Assembly (NCBI GenBank): GCA_041916775.1
Contig: JAYRYZ010000006.1
Span: forward strand, 118,927-182,926
DNA: 64,000 nucleotides
Source of the DNA: UBA2357 sp041916775
GTDB taxonomy: Bacteria; Pseudomonadota; Gammaproteobacteria; Burkholderiales; Rhodocyclaceae
Direction of reading: 5' to 3'
Shown here: positions 53,779-62,586 of the stretch, piece by piece
Layout: every line of letters begins with the position of its first letter
How positions within the stretch are numbered: the first letter of the stretch is position 1
Program-made: the position numbers and the translations under genes
Notes under the pieces: model-generated
Database searches by the model: none
The model's input: only the letters and a program-made list of their open reading frames with translations
What the model was told of the DNA's origin: nothing

Positions 53779-54381
53779 TCACGGTGTGCATTCCCGCGTC
53801 AGGAGTCGCGAAAGAGACACGAGCATTCCCGCAGTCGCACCCCATATGAAGTAACTCCCGTAGGGCATTGCGTAATACTCGCGCATCCGGCCCTGGTACT
53901 CCATGCGGTGACGCTGATGGTTGGCTGGATCGATCAGGAAGTCGAGCGGCACCTCGAAGGCTTCGGCAACTTCGAAGCTGTCCAGTTGCAGTGAGTATGG
54001 CGCCCGTATCAACCCCACGATCGGGGAAACACTGAACCCGGTGCCAGTTCGATACTCCGGCAACAGCCCGATCAACTCCACCCGCGCAGCCGGAAGACCG
54101 ATTTCCTCTTCCGTTTCGCGGAGGGCGGTTTCGACAGCCGACCGGTCACCCGCCTCGACGCGTCCCCCCGGAAAGCTGATCTGTCCTGGGTGGTGATGCA
54201 GGTGTTCCGTCCGCCGTGTGAGCAATACCGAAAGGACCTCGTCGCGTTCCACGACCGGAACCAGCACCGCCGCAGGCGTGTAGGGGCCATCATGCGCCCG
54301 GTCGTCTCCGATCGGCGCATGGCCTTCCCCACCCTTCAGCGAACGACGGAGTACTTCCTCTGAGGCCGAGAAACCTGCCAC
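53779..54381 (-). CDS. Nudix hydrolase, CoA pyrophosphatase-like
   Basis: 200 residues. The Nudix box is intact (GGRVEAGD, then ETALRETEEEIGL). LLTRRTEHLHHHPGQISFPGGR before it is typical of CoA-diphosphatases (NudL/YeaB type). These split CoA to 3'-phospho-AMP and phosphopantetheine. The start is GTG with GGGAG upstream. It stands alone between the CobD-like gene and the pilus operon. Confidence 0.85.
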   Translation of the reverse strand: MAGFSASEEVLRRSLKGGEGHAPIGDDRAHDGPYTPAAVLVPVVERDEVLSVLLTRRTEHLHHHPGQISFPGGRVEAGDRSAVETALRETEEEIGLPAARVELIGLLPEYRTGTGFSVSPIVGLIRAPYSLQLDSFEVAEAFEVPLDFLIDPANHQRHRMEYQGRMREYYAMPYGSYFIWGATAGMLVSLSRLLTRECTP

Positions 54382-54479
54382 GAACTGCCGCTCCCGCGAA
54401 AATCACCAAGCGGGCATTATCTCACGAGCGCGCATCCGTCGAAGCTCGAACCGGCAATCCGAAATCGAAATCTCATCGC

Positions 54480-54902
54480 TTACCAGCATGCCTTGACGTC
54501 AGCATTGCCGCCCTCACCCTTCACACCCTTCTGATCCAGCGTCAGTGTGGCGCAGCGCGTATCCGCCGTCTGCGCACCTTTGGGGACGGCCTCGAGCATG
54601 TAAGTGTTACCCGTTGGCTCATCGGCCGCAAAACCGAAGGTATAGAAGTCCTCCAGTTCGGCGCGGCATGGCGTCGCGGGTAGCACGGGAGGGTCACCGT
54701 CCTCGGCGAGATACTTCATGTTCGTGGTGTGAAAGCGCTCCATGAACTGGGCCAGCTCTGTAAGGCAACCGGCGGCGCTGGCGCGACGCGTCTTGAGCAC
54801 ATGTTGCTGATAGCTCGGGAAGGCCACCGCGGCGAGGATGCCGATGATGGCGACCGTGATCATCAACTCGATCAGCGTGAAACCGCGTGCACTCTGCATC
54901 AC
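54480..54902 (-). CDS. pilE: type IV pilin-like protein PilE
   Basis: 140 residues. Prepilin leader MMQSARG then FTLIELMITVAIIGILAAVA; Glu5 of the mature protein is present. LKTRRASAAGCLTELAQFMER and a C-terminal disulfide pair (TRCATL, KACW) fit PilE minor pilins. It is the last gene of a seven-gene minor pilin operon and follows PilY1 by one base. Confidence 0.92.
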   Translation of the reverse strand: MMQSARGFTLIELMITVAIIGILAAVAFPSYQQHVLKTRRASAAGCLTELAQFMERFHTTNMKYLAEDGDPPVLPATPCRAELEDFYTFGFAADEPTGNTYMLEAVPKGAQTADTRCATLTLDQKGVKGEGGNADVKACW

Positions 54903-57900
54903 TCAGTCCCTCACGATCTCGCGCCATGAGATGCGCCCGGTGCGGACCGACTTCGGATTCAGCCCTACCGCAGCCAGTCCGTCGGTGCCGCCGAAGAAGA
55001 TCCTTTCGCCGACCTTGCGGATGTTTCCACCCGGCCCCACGCCGAAGTCGTAGGAGGTCACCACCTTGTCCTTCAGGTTATCCTTGTTGTCGAACACGCC
55101 GTCGTGATTGAGATCGAGCGGCGGCTCCTTGATGCGTCCGCCGGTGAATGCGTTCACGAAGTTCAAGTATCCCCGCCCCTGCGGCTCGCAAGGATCGTCA
55201 TTCGCCAGCGGAATCTGACTCGAGATCAACAGGACCGTCTCGAGCGATTCCGCAATGAACGGTGCAGAGACGATTCGCTCCCCTGATGCGGGAAGTCCGG
55301 GTTCGATGAGGTCCAGGAACCAGCCACGCTTGCCCTCCATGTCGCCGTCCTGGGCCTCTGCGCTCACACGGGCAGGCTTGTCGTAGAGCGACTCCATGAG
55401 TTCGAAGGCACGCTCGGCAAGTTGTGCGCGCCCGCTGATCCGGACGTCGCCGTCAGTAACGCCGTACCAGGTCTGGATCTGCTTGGAGTCGGGATCGGAA
55501 GCAAAGATGTAACTGCCGGTGCCGAAGAAGACGTACACCGGCGAGACCGCAACATCCGGATCCTGCGCAACGAGCAGTTCGGCGGTGATGGGTTGACGGT
55601 TGGCATCAGGATCGCGAGCGACGAAAAGCGGTTCCCCCCCGAACGCCACCTTCCAGTTCGCAGATGCAGTTCCACTCAGATCGAACTTCCACACGTTCCC
55701 CTGCAGATCGCCTGCATAGACGGCGTCCGTCCTGCCATTGAGGTCGTTGTCCCAGAGCGCCGGCGAAGACATGCCATTGTTGCCACCCGCGTCGACCTCG
55801 AACGCATGCATGATCGCGCCGGTTGCCAGTTCTGCAACGAACAGCACAGACTTGCCCGAGGCACTGGCATAGCCGTTGCCGAAGATCACCACCGCGCTCC
55901 CGTCCTCCAGCGTGGTGATCTGCGGCGTGCCGACGATGTACCCGATGTCGTTGCCATGCAAGGTATGCGTGCCGGCGTCCAGCTCCCAGAGGACATCGGC
56001 TGCGGCGAAACTGTCGGGCTGCGAAACATCCAGCGCGAACAGGCCGCGCGCGCCCCGCCCGGTCGAACCCACAAGGATTTCCATACCCGGCACCATTCCG
56101 GGTGGCGCCAGTTGCAGTTCCCCATCAACGAAGAACTTGTGCGCGTAGCCGGGCTCCGCCAGCAGAGGCAGTTTGTCGAAAATCAGGTTCGGAACGTAGG
56201 CGAAGCGCTCCACACCCGTACTCGCGTCGAGTGCGTGCAGCATCCCGCCGTTGGCACCCACATACAAGGTGTCCGTCTCAGGGTCGAAAAGTGGCGACGA
56301 GTTCACGATGTCGCCGATCACCGATTTCCGGTCGCGGAACGACCCTCCCTTGGAGATCGTGTTTGCGTCGTCTCCGCGCAGATACGCGAGCAGTGCGGCA
56401 CTGCCCAGGAGATCCTGCTGACTGGCTGAAAGCGCATCCCATTCGAACGGCGTACCCGAACCCTCCTCGGGCGTCCAGGTGAAGATATCGCGGCTCGTGG
56501 ACGCCGGCACCTGCTCCGAGGCCTGCCACTTGGGCGTCACTGCAACACCTTCTTCAGAGAGCGCGTAGGCCAGCACATCGCCCTCCCAGTTCTTGCCGTC
56601 GAGGGTCGTCTGAAACACTGCGCTTTCGCCTGTCAGCTCCGGCCCATTGCTCTCGATATTCACACCGCTCATGCTGCGGCTGATGATCGAATCGAACGCC
56701 TTGCGAAGCTGCGCGGCGAGCTTGAGCGGGTTCTGCACAAGGAAGTAGTTGTCCGGCTGACCATCGCCATTCGAGTTCCACTCGATCGCGAGATCAGGTT
56801 TGCCGTTGTCATTGCGGTCAGCAAATCCGCCCCACTTGGCCGCATACCAGAGCGGATCCCTCAGGAAGCCTGCAGCTGTGGCGCCCGATGGTGTGAAGGT
56901 GCGCACGCTCTGGGTACCGTACAGTTCCCCGCCAAGCGGGTTCGGCAGGCGTTTGCACGCTTCCGGCGGCTCGACGACGTCGCAGGCGCCCGGATCGAGT
57001 CCCGGCGGCGTATTCAGGTGATAGGCCACATCCTGGTTCTCGTCCTGCACGACGAGATACACACCATCCTTGGTCGTACCCGAGATCACATAGCCCAGGC
57101 TGTGCCGGATGCCGCCCGCCTGGTAGATCGGCCTTAACGTGACCTCGAGCCTGGCATCTGCGGTCACCAGTACGGTGTACTCGACGATGACGTCCATGTC
57201 ATGGTCGGCGCCCTGCTCGACATCCTCGAAGTTGATGCGGAACCGCGCATACGGACGCCCGCCGTTGACGCTGCTGTCCACGTCCCCATCCGAGGTATTT
57301 GCGATCCTCTCGACATAGAAGTCGACGATCTGGTTGGTTGGCTGAAAGGACGTCTTGCTCGGACTGATGACGAATCCGGCAGGACCCCACACTGATTTTG
57401 CGAACGGTACCAGGCTCACGCGCTGTCCACCGACCTTGAAGTCGATGCTCGGCAAGGGAGAAGAAAGCGCGACCACGTAGGTATCGACGCTTTGCGCGTT
57501 CTCTGCCGGATTGAGGTCGTGCGTCTTGCCGAAATAGGCGACACCTGCAGAGTTGTAACTTCCCTGCTTGGTCGGTTCCTCCGGGGCCAGCCCGCGCACC
57601 TGCGCGAGAGTGCTCACGCTCTTGGCGGTTGGCGCCCCATCGAAGCAGGACGCATCGGCGCAGCTTTGGCCGATGAACTTCAGTCCCTTGATGTCGCCTT
57701 CGCCCTCGCTGATGAGATCCAGCATCGCGCCGACGTTGAATCCGTCCACGTCGCTGCTTGCCGATGAATACGGGCTGCCAGGCACTCCATCCGAATCGAA
57801 CGAGGGATTCACGTCACTCAGCACGAGCATGTTCGGCTTGGCGCACCAGGGCGCCTCTGCATAGGGATCATCCCATGCAGCGGCTGCAAGGCCGACCTGT

Positions 57901-59132
57901 GCATCATGGGACCCACTGGTGGAGAAGGCGGGCGTGGGCGTCTTCTCACCGGCCAGGTAACGCAATGCCTCATACATCATCTCGCCCACTGGATTACCCC
58001 AGTCGATGAAGCTGCCCTCGGCCATTGGCCCGCTGGTGAGCCAACCTCCACGATAGGCGTTGGACTTCGTGTTGTTGAAGTCCCTGATCACCAGGCTGTC
58101 GATGGTGCTCACGATCGGCCGGACGGTATTGAATGCACCGTTGCCAGGTTGGATCTCGTTGGAGAACGAACTCACCACCTTGCGCAGCACACCGCCGGAC
58201 ATGTTCTTGTTGTAACTGCCGGTGAGGAGCCCGAAATGCATCGCGTCGTCCTCGCCGAACTCGTGCAGGACACCTACGGGCTTGTAGTTTCCGTCCGGGT
58301 AACGCTTGCAACCAGCGTTGAATGCCGCGGTGCACACCTCGACCCTCACCGTACGGTCGATCAGTGCCCCCCCACCGTGTGCGGAGGCAGTATTGTTCAA
58401 TACCGGCACCTCGGAGGATGCCCACTCCCAGACCCTTCGCTTGGAATCGGTAACAACCCGCAACAGCGGCGCACGCACGCTCGTGCAGTTGGTAATCGTG
58501 GTGCAGGACACTCCGTTGGTGCTGGTCAGGCTGGCGAAGAAATGCCGTCTGCCGGCGACCGGGAGTGAATAGGGGGTGTAGTCCGCGATGTTGTAGCCAT
58601 CGACCTCGACACTGGTGTACTCCTTCGCCCAGGAGTGCGCGTCCTGCGGAATGTAAGCGCGACGCAGCACTGTCATGGTGGCGGTATCGACGTCGCGGTG
58701 ACCACCATACAAGACCTTGCGCAGGGCATCGATGCGGGTCGTCGTCACATAGTTGAGGAAATTGCCGGACCAATGACCCGCGCACGTTCCTGCGGAGGCG
58801 GTACTCACCGGTGTGAAGAGGTCGGCGGTCGTGTTTCCACCTGAGTGGGTATAGCACAGCGTCGAGTCGAACAATCCGTAGTAGGTGATTCCCGGCTTGA
58901 AGCGGACATCCAGTTCGCCATCCCCATCGAGATCGCTGGCATCGTTGTAGGCTTCGTAGAAGAGCTTGTGATCCTTGCCCATCACGAGCATGGTCAACGG
59001 GGTTACCGACGCCCTCGTTCCGAGTGGTACATCCGGGATGACCTGCGCCTGTGCGGCATTCGGCGCAGTCGCCGCTACCAGGGCAATGATCGATGCGGTC
59101 GCTCCGATCCTGTTTCGCGTAAACATGAGCAT
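54903..59132 (-). CDS. pilY1: PilY1 type IV pilus tip adhesin
   Basis: About 1,409 residues with a signal peptide ending near NAAQAQ. The C-terminal part is the PilY1 beta-propeller (SSPLFDPETDTLYVGANGGM, then YVPNLIFDK, LALDVSQPDSFAAADVLWEL-like blades). EF-hand-like calcium loops are visible: DLDGDGELD near residue 66, DRNDNGKPDLAI and NSNGDGQPD in the middle, and DLNHDGVFDNKD at the C terminus. The N-terminal half (including LVLSDVNPSFDSDG) is a cell-surface adhesion domain without a recognised vWA MIDAS. PilY1 anchors at the pilus tip and affects retraction. I chose the ATG with AGGTG upstream; GTG 59144 overlaps pilX. Confidence 0.9.
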   Translation of the reverse strand: MLMFTRNRIGATASIIALVAATAPNAAQAQVIPDVPLGTRASVTPLTMLVMGKDHKLFYEAYNDASDLDGDGELDVRFKPGITYYGLFDSTLCYTHSGGNTTADLFTPVSTASAGTCAGHWSGNFLNYVTTTRIDALRKVLYGGHRDVDTATMTVLRRAYIPQDAHSWAKEYTSVEVDGYNIADYTPYSLPVAGRRHFFASLTSTNGVSCTTITNCTSVRAPLLRVVTDSKRRVWEWASSEVPVLNNTASAHGGGALIDRTVRVEVCTAAFNAGCKRYPDGNYKPVGVLHEFGEDDAMHFGLLTGSYNKNMSGGVLRKVVSSFSNEIQPGNGAFNTVRPIVSTIDSLVIRDFNNTKSNAYRGGWLTSGPMAEGSFIDWGNPVGEMMYEALRYLAGEKTPTPAFSTSGSHDAQVGLAAAAWDDPYAEAPWCAKPNMLVLSDVNPSFDSDGVPGSPYSSASSDVDGFNVGAMLDLISEGEGDIKGLKFIGQSCADASCFDGAPTAKSVSTLAQVRGLAPEEPTKQGSYNSAGVAYFGKTHDLNPAENAQSVDTYVVALSSPLPSIDFKVGGQRVSLVPFAKSVWGPAGFVISPSKTSFQPTNQIVDFYVERIANTSDGDVDSSVNGGRPYARFRINFEDVEQGADHDMDVIVEYTVLVTADARLEVTLRPIYQAGGIRHSLGYVISGTTKDGVYLVVQDENQDVAYHLNTPPGLDPGACDVVEPPEACKRLPNPLGGELYGTQSVRTFTPSGATAAGFLRDPLWYAAKWGGFADRNDNGKPDLAIEWNSNGDGQPDNYFLVQNPLKLAAQLRKAFDSIISRSMSGVNIESNGPELTGESAVFQTTLDGKNWEGDVLAYALSEEGVAVTPKWQASEQVPASTSRDIFTWTPEEGSGTPFEWDALSASQQDLLGSAALLAYLRGDDANTISKGGSFRDRKSVIGDIVNSSPLFDPETDTLYVGANGGMLHALDASTGVERFAYVPNLIFDKLPLLAEPGYAHKFFVDGELQLAPPGMVPGMEILVGSTGRGARGLFALDVSQPDSFAAADVLWELDAGTHTLHGNDIGYIVGTPQITTLEDGSAVVIFGNGYASASGKSVLFVAELATGAIMHAFEVDAGGNNGMSSPALWDNDLNGRTDAVYAGDLQGNVWKFDLSGTASANWKVAFGGEPLFVARDPDANRQPITAELLVAQDPDVAVSPVYVFFGTGSYIFASDPDSKQIQTWYGVTDGDVRISGRAQLAERAFELMESLYDKPARVSAEAQDGDMEGKRGWFLDLIEPGLPASGERIVSAPFIAESLETVLLISSQIPLANDDPCEPQGRGYLNFVNAFTGGRIKEPPLDLNHDGVFDNKDNLKDKVVTSYDFGVGPGGNIRKVGERIFFGGTDGLAAVGLNPKSVRTGRISWREIVRD

Positions 59133-59140
59133 GACGGCAG

Positions 59141-59734
59141 TCACCTGGCTGAGTAGATGGATTGCAACATCACGGCGGCGCGCCCCTCGCCGCCGCTTGT
59201 TGCGGTGACACGGTAGCGCTTGGCGACCAGCGCGTTGCGCGGCCGGGCCGGATCCGCGGGGAAGGTGTTTCCGAGGTGTTCGACGATGTACGCGGGCGCG
59301 AAGTCACGCTGAAGCGCCCCCAGGCTGGCAATGAGCGTGCTGTCGTCGCTGTCGTCGACGATCTGCCAGATCGCCGGCGGACTGTCGGGGTTACGCGATG
59401 CGGGCGGCGCCTCCTGAAGCCAGAGCGGTACATCGCAATCCTGCGGTAGCGGGCGGCACAGCCCGCTGCTGCATTCCGGTTCCGCGCAGGAAGACGTGCC
59501 GGCCGAGAAGCCGGCGTTCTTTTTCTTGGCCTGATCCAGCGCGATACGCTCCCCCTCCCTCAAGGCGGCTTCCGCAATCTGGAACGCGAGGTTGCGATCC
59601 AGTGTATTGGACGTCATCCGCTCCTCCAGAGCCACGCCCCGGACACCCGCAATACCAAGCAAGGTCAGGATGATCAGCATGATGAGCGCCACGATCAGCA
59701 CGGCACCCGATTGACGACGCATCGACCGTGTCAT
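59141..59734 (-). CDS. pilX: minor pilin PilX
   Basis: 197 residues: SGAVLIVALIMLIILTLLG (a PilX_N-type N terminus), GVALEERMTSNTLDRNLAFQ, and EAALREGE. It lies between PilW and PilY1 as in other minor-pilin operons. It helps initiate the pilus with PilV, PilW and PilY1. Its ATG overlaps the PilW stop by 4 bp. Confidence 0.9.
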   Translation of the reverse strand: MTRSMRRQSGAVLIVALIMLIILTLLGIAGVRGVALEERMTSNTLDRNLAFQIAEAALREGERIALDQAKKKNAGFSAGTSSCAEPECSSGLCRPLPQDCDVPLWLQEAPPASRNPDSPPAIWQIVDDSDDSTLIASLGALQRDFAPAYIVEHLGNTFPADPARPRNALVAKRYRVTATSGGEGRAAVMLQSIYSAR

Positions 59735-60705
59735 TGCACGTTCTCCCGATGACGTAGATTCACGATGTAGAAGAAATCTCTTGCCACCGGCGCCCCACCT
59801 GTACCGATGTCCTCGACGGCGTGCACCGTCATCTCGATGCGGACGGCAGTCACCAAGGCGACCGCATCGTTCTCCCAGCTTGCGATCGCTTCCGCATCGA
59901 CATAGTCCGGTGCGACGGTTTCGCCGTTGCGGGTCAGGAACTGGAAGCGGAGATCGTGGACCCCCTCGGCGATCTCTTGCGCTCCACCCGCATTGAGCTT
60001 TCGGTAAAGGGATCTTCCCCCGCGTCCGTTGGCGCCCACGTACCAGAGCGTGGCCTGCGGCCTGTTCACGACAGCACCAAGGTTCTTGCCCCCGTCCGGA
60101 TCGTAGTTGAGTGCGCTCAGATCCTTGTCGTACGTGAGTGTGGTGTCCGTCTTGGCGGTGATCGTCAGTACCGAAGCCTTGCGCATGTCGCAGGCGACGA
60201 TGAGGTCGCCGACCCCGATGCCATGGCCCGGAGGGACTGTGAAGGTACCTGCCTCGACCGCGTGAGCCTCGATCGCCACGCCGCCACCGAGCGAGGCGGA
60301 TTGCAATAGGATCGCCTGCGTACCATCAATGCGCTCGGCTGCCTCCGTACCGAACGCGACACCGCCGAGTTCAGTTTCTCCGTCGGTAGCCTGCAGTCCG
60401 CCGGCGTCCCAGTCGAGCCAACCAGCGCTCTCATGCATCTCGATGACATGGGAGCCACACAATGTGCCCCCGGCCTCGCGAATCTCGCGTGTCAGAAGTT
60501 CAGCTGCAACGCGCGCGCTGTCCTGAATGCGGTTGACGTTCTCGGTCATGCGATAAACTTGGCGATTGCCGAGATAGACGTTCATCACACCCAGCGTCAG
60601 CAATAGCCCCAGCGTCATCGCGATCATCAACTCGACCAGCGTCACTCCCCGCTGTCGCAATTGCGCGAATCGGCTTTTCACAGCTTTGTGGTCATCGAGA
60701 AGCAT
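59731..60705 (-). CDS. pilW: minor pilin PilW
   Basis: About 324 residues. Prepilin-like N terminus QRGVTLVELMIAMTLGLLLT, then VYRMTENVNRIQDSARVAAE, typical of PilW. The rest is beta-rich. Start taken with GGAG upstream, which overlaps the end of pilV by 28 bp; the longer open frame would overlap pilV by about 64 bp. Confidence 0.88.
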   Translation of the reverse strand: MLLDDHKAVKSRFAQLRQRGVTLVELMIAMTLGLLLTLGVMNVYLGNRQVYRMTENVNRIQDSARVAAELLTREIREAGGTLCGSHVIEMHESAGWLDWDAGGLQATDGETELGGVAFGTEAAERIDGTQAILLQSASLGGGVAIEAHAVEAGTFTVPPGHGIGVGDLIVACDMRKASVLTITAKTDTTLTYDKDLSALNYDPDGGKNLGAVVNRPQATLWYVGANGRGGRSLYRKLNAGGAQEIAEGVHDLRFQFLTRNGETVAPDYVDAEAIASWENDAVALVTAVRIEMTVHAVEDIGTGGAPVARDFFYIVNLRHRENVQ

Positions 60706-61193
60706 GTCCAACCCTTCTCCCCATCGGGATCGAACCCGCATTCTTCAAGCGCATGCGCCTCCGTGCCCCGGCTGTCATTCCAGTAGATTCGGACCGTGCA
60801 GACCTGATCCTGGCAACTGACCTCTCCGCAGGATTGTCCATCGCCCCCCAGATTGATCTGGACCTTCTCCATCCAGTAGCGGAGATCTCGATCCACCAGC
60901 GCGCTCTCGGTCTCGGGTGGCTCGCAGGTCTTCGCAAGCGCGTACTCGACCGCCCTGTTCGCACGCATGGCATCGAATATCAGATGGTTGAGCATGGAAA
61001 CCTGCGTACGCTGCAGGCTGCTCTGGGTGTTGCGCAGCGCGTTCGCCTGGAGGCCTGCCATACCGAGCAGGCCTACCGACAGCACGACGACCGCGATCAG
61101 GACCTCGAGCAGGCTGAAGCCGCGTTGCCGGCCAACGCATGCGATCGCTCGCGGACTCAGGTCACTCACTGTCGAGCACATGCGGATCGACAT
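60678..61193 (-). CDS. pilV: minor pilin PilV
   Basis: 171 residues. Prepilin N terminus GFSLLEVLIAVVVLSVGLLG after QR; NALRNTQSSLQRTQ follows. C-terminal Cys pairs (GQSCGEVSCQDQVC and ECGFD...WTC) may form disulfides. The ATG has GGAGG at good distance and overlaps the FimT stop by about 30 bp. Confidence 0.9.
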   Translation of the reverse strand: MSIRMCSTVSDLSPRAIACVGRQRGFSLLEVLIAVVVLSVGLLGMAGLQANALRNTQSSLQRTQVSMLNHLIFDAMRANRAVEYALAKTCEPPETESALVDRDLRYWMEKVQINLGGDGQSCGEVSCQDQVCTVRIYWNDSRGTEAHALEECGFDPDGEKGWTCFSMTTKL

Positions 61194-61731
61194 TCACACC
61201 TCCAGGAGAAACGGCCAGCGAGCGGGCACGCCCGTCGTGCTTGACGGTGAGCCTCGCACCGCTTCCGACAACATCGACGCCGACGTATGCGAGCCCCTCC
61301 GGGCGCATGCGGACGCAATGGTAGTCATCCACCTCGACCGACAACCCCTCGGCGAGCAACTGAACTTCGTCCGGAAGCCGACCCTCACGTATGCTGGTCG
61401 ATGAGAACGCACTACCTTCCGCAGACTCATCCACAACGACCTTGTGCGCGACACCCCAATGCTTGTGCACATCACTCGCGCAGAACAAGACGGACGCGTT
61501 GATCCGCACAGCCTCGGTCCGGGCAAAACCCAGGCCGTTTGCGAGGTCTCCGACTGCGGCATTGATACGGTTGTCAACGATCAGTCTGCGCATACCAGGG
61601 ACGGCGACGACGAGCAGGATTGCCATCAGCACCACGACCATCATCAATTCGATCAGTGAAAAACCGCGCGCAGATGTTCCAATCTGCGATATCGATCGAC
61701 CTGCCTCCGTCACACTCCCCTCCGCGACCAT
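61162..61731 (-). CDS. fimT: FimT/GspH-type minor pilin (first of two)
   Basis: About 189 residues from this ATG. The N terminus ARGFSLIELMMVVVLMAILL has the prepilin Gly-Phe and Glu5. ARTEAVRINASVLFC and NGLGFARTEAVRI fit the GspH/FimT domain that reads pilus DNA-uptake or initiation roles. It is upstream of pilV. Other starts (GTG 61713, TTG 61821) are possible. No strong ribosome site was seen. Confidence 0.82.
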   Translation of the reverse strand: MVAEGSVTEAGRSISQIGTSARGFSLIELMMVVVLMAILLVVAVPGMRRLIVDNRINAAVGDLANGLGFARTEAVRINASVLFCASDVHKHWGVAHKVVVDESAEGSAFSSTSIREGRLPDEVQLLAEGLSVEVDDYHCVRMRPEGLAYVGVDVVGSGARLTVKHDGRARSLAVSPGGVNVDPHVLDSE

Positions 61732-61827
61732 CCTGAACGGCGCAAATATCGGGCCCGCCGTGCTGCGGCTCAATACAAATGGGATGAGCGGTGCATGTCT
61801 CCGGATGAATGGAAAATGCAAAACAAA

Positions 61828-62364
61828 TTAACAGTCGGCACTCGTTACTCGCGGCCGACCCGATGCACTGATAACGATCAGTCGCCCGACACCACCCTCG
61901 CAGATCGTGATCGTGCCCATCTGCAAACCGCCACCAAGACTCGCCGAGCGTCCCGACGGGATGTATGAGAGATAGCGTCTGACCGGTGCATTGCCCTGTG
62001 CCTTGACGCTACCACCCAGAGCGGGCTGGACAAACAGGAGCGCCTCTTCCTCATCCCGCGAACCATCCAGATTGATGTCGGGAAAGACAATCCAGCCATC
62101 GTGCCAGTCGGCCGCATTGCTGCAGGTCAGCCCGTCGAGACTGGTGCAGGCCGTTGTGCGTACCCCCTTCGTGACGGCCTCGACATGCAGTCGGTGAGCC
62201 ATTCCGAGCAGGGCATTGGCGCTTGTGACGACGCGGCCGTTACGCAGCATTCCGGAGAGCGCAGGCGCCGCGACCATAAGCAGCACCGCTCCGATCGTCA
62301 GGGCCGTCATCAATTCGACGAGCGTGAACCCGCGAGTGCCGCGGGGCCATGAGGGTGGATACAT
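61828..62364 (-). CDS. FimT/GspH-type minor pilin (second)
   Basis: 178 residues. Prepilin N terminus RGFTLVELMTALTIGAVLLM with Glu5, then NALLGMAHRLHVEAVTKG and a beta-rich C terminus with DGWIVFPDINLDGSRD. AGGAGG precedes the ATG, which is strong. It is the first gene of the operon. Two FimT-like pilins in one minor-pilin operon are less common than one. FimU is the alternative name. Confidence 0.85.
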   Translation of the reverse strand: MYPPSWPRGTRGFTLVELMTALTIGAVLLMVAAPALSGMLRNGRVVTSANALLGMAHRLHVEAVTKGVRTTACTSLDGLTCSNAADWHDGWIVFPDINLDGSRDEEEALLFVQPALGGSVKAQGNAPVRRYLSYIPSGRSASLGGGLQMGTITICEGGVGRLIVISASGRPRVTSADC

Positions 62365-62421
62365 CACGCCTCCTGTCTGATGACCAATGTATATCTTGTG
62401 ACTCATGCTCCCGCTACAGCG

Positions 62422-62433
62422 CATCCAGATCAA
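62422..62433 (-). promoter_or_regulatory. inverted copy of TTGATCTGGAT, FNR-like half site upstream of the pilus operon
   Basis: On the minus strand this reads TTGATCTGGAT, the same 11 bases as the FNR box at 62498, but the second half-site is lost (TGCGC instead of CAA). It lies about 60 bp upstream of the pilus operon start. It may be a degenerate FNR/ANR site or a chance copy. Confidence 0.35.
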
Positions 62434-62468
62434 GTACATTGGCATTGATGCAACACAAATTTACTGCT

Positions 62469-62480
62469 GACCGATCGGTC
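62469..62480. promoter_or_regulatory. 12-bp palindrome GACCGATCGGTC, candidate repressor operator
   Basis: A perfect palindrome 18 bp upstream of the FNR box in the divergent pilin/diiron promoter. ACCGATCGGT-type cores are common in TetR-family operators; no such gene is in the window. Confidence 0.45.
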
Positions 62481-62497
62481 GAATTTGTTTGATTTTC

Positions 62498-62511
62498 TTG
62501 ATCTGGATCAA
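62498..62511 (+). promoter_or_regulatory. FNR/ANR box upstream of the diiron protein gene
   Basis: TTGAT-CTGG-ATCAA is a perfect match to the FNR/ANR consensus TTGAT-N4-ATCAA. It lies about 75 bp before the ATG, so activation under low oxygen is likely; repression is possible depending on the start site. Confidence 0.85.
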
Positions 62512-62586
62512 ATGTCACGATCGTCTCCTGATGCATCGTTACACCCATGCGATCCAGACGAGTTCGCACTTCACGAGGAGACATCG

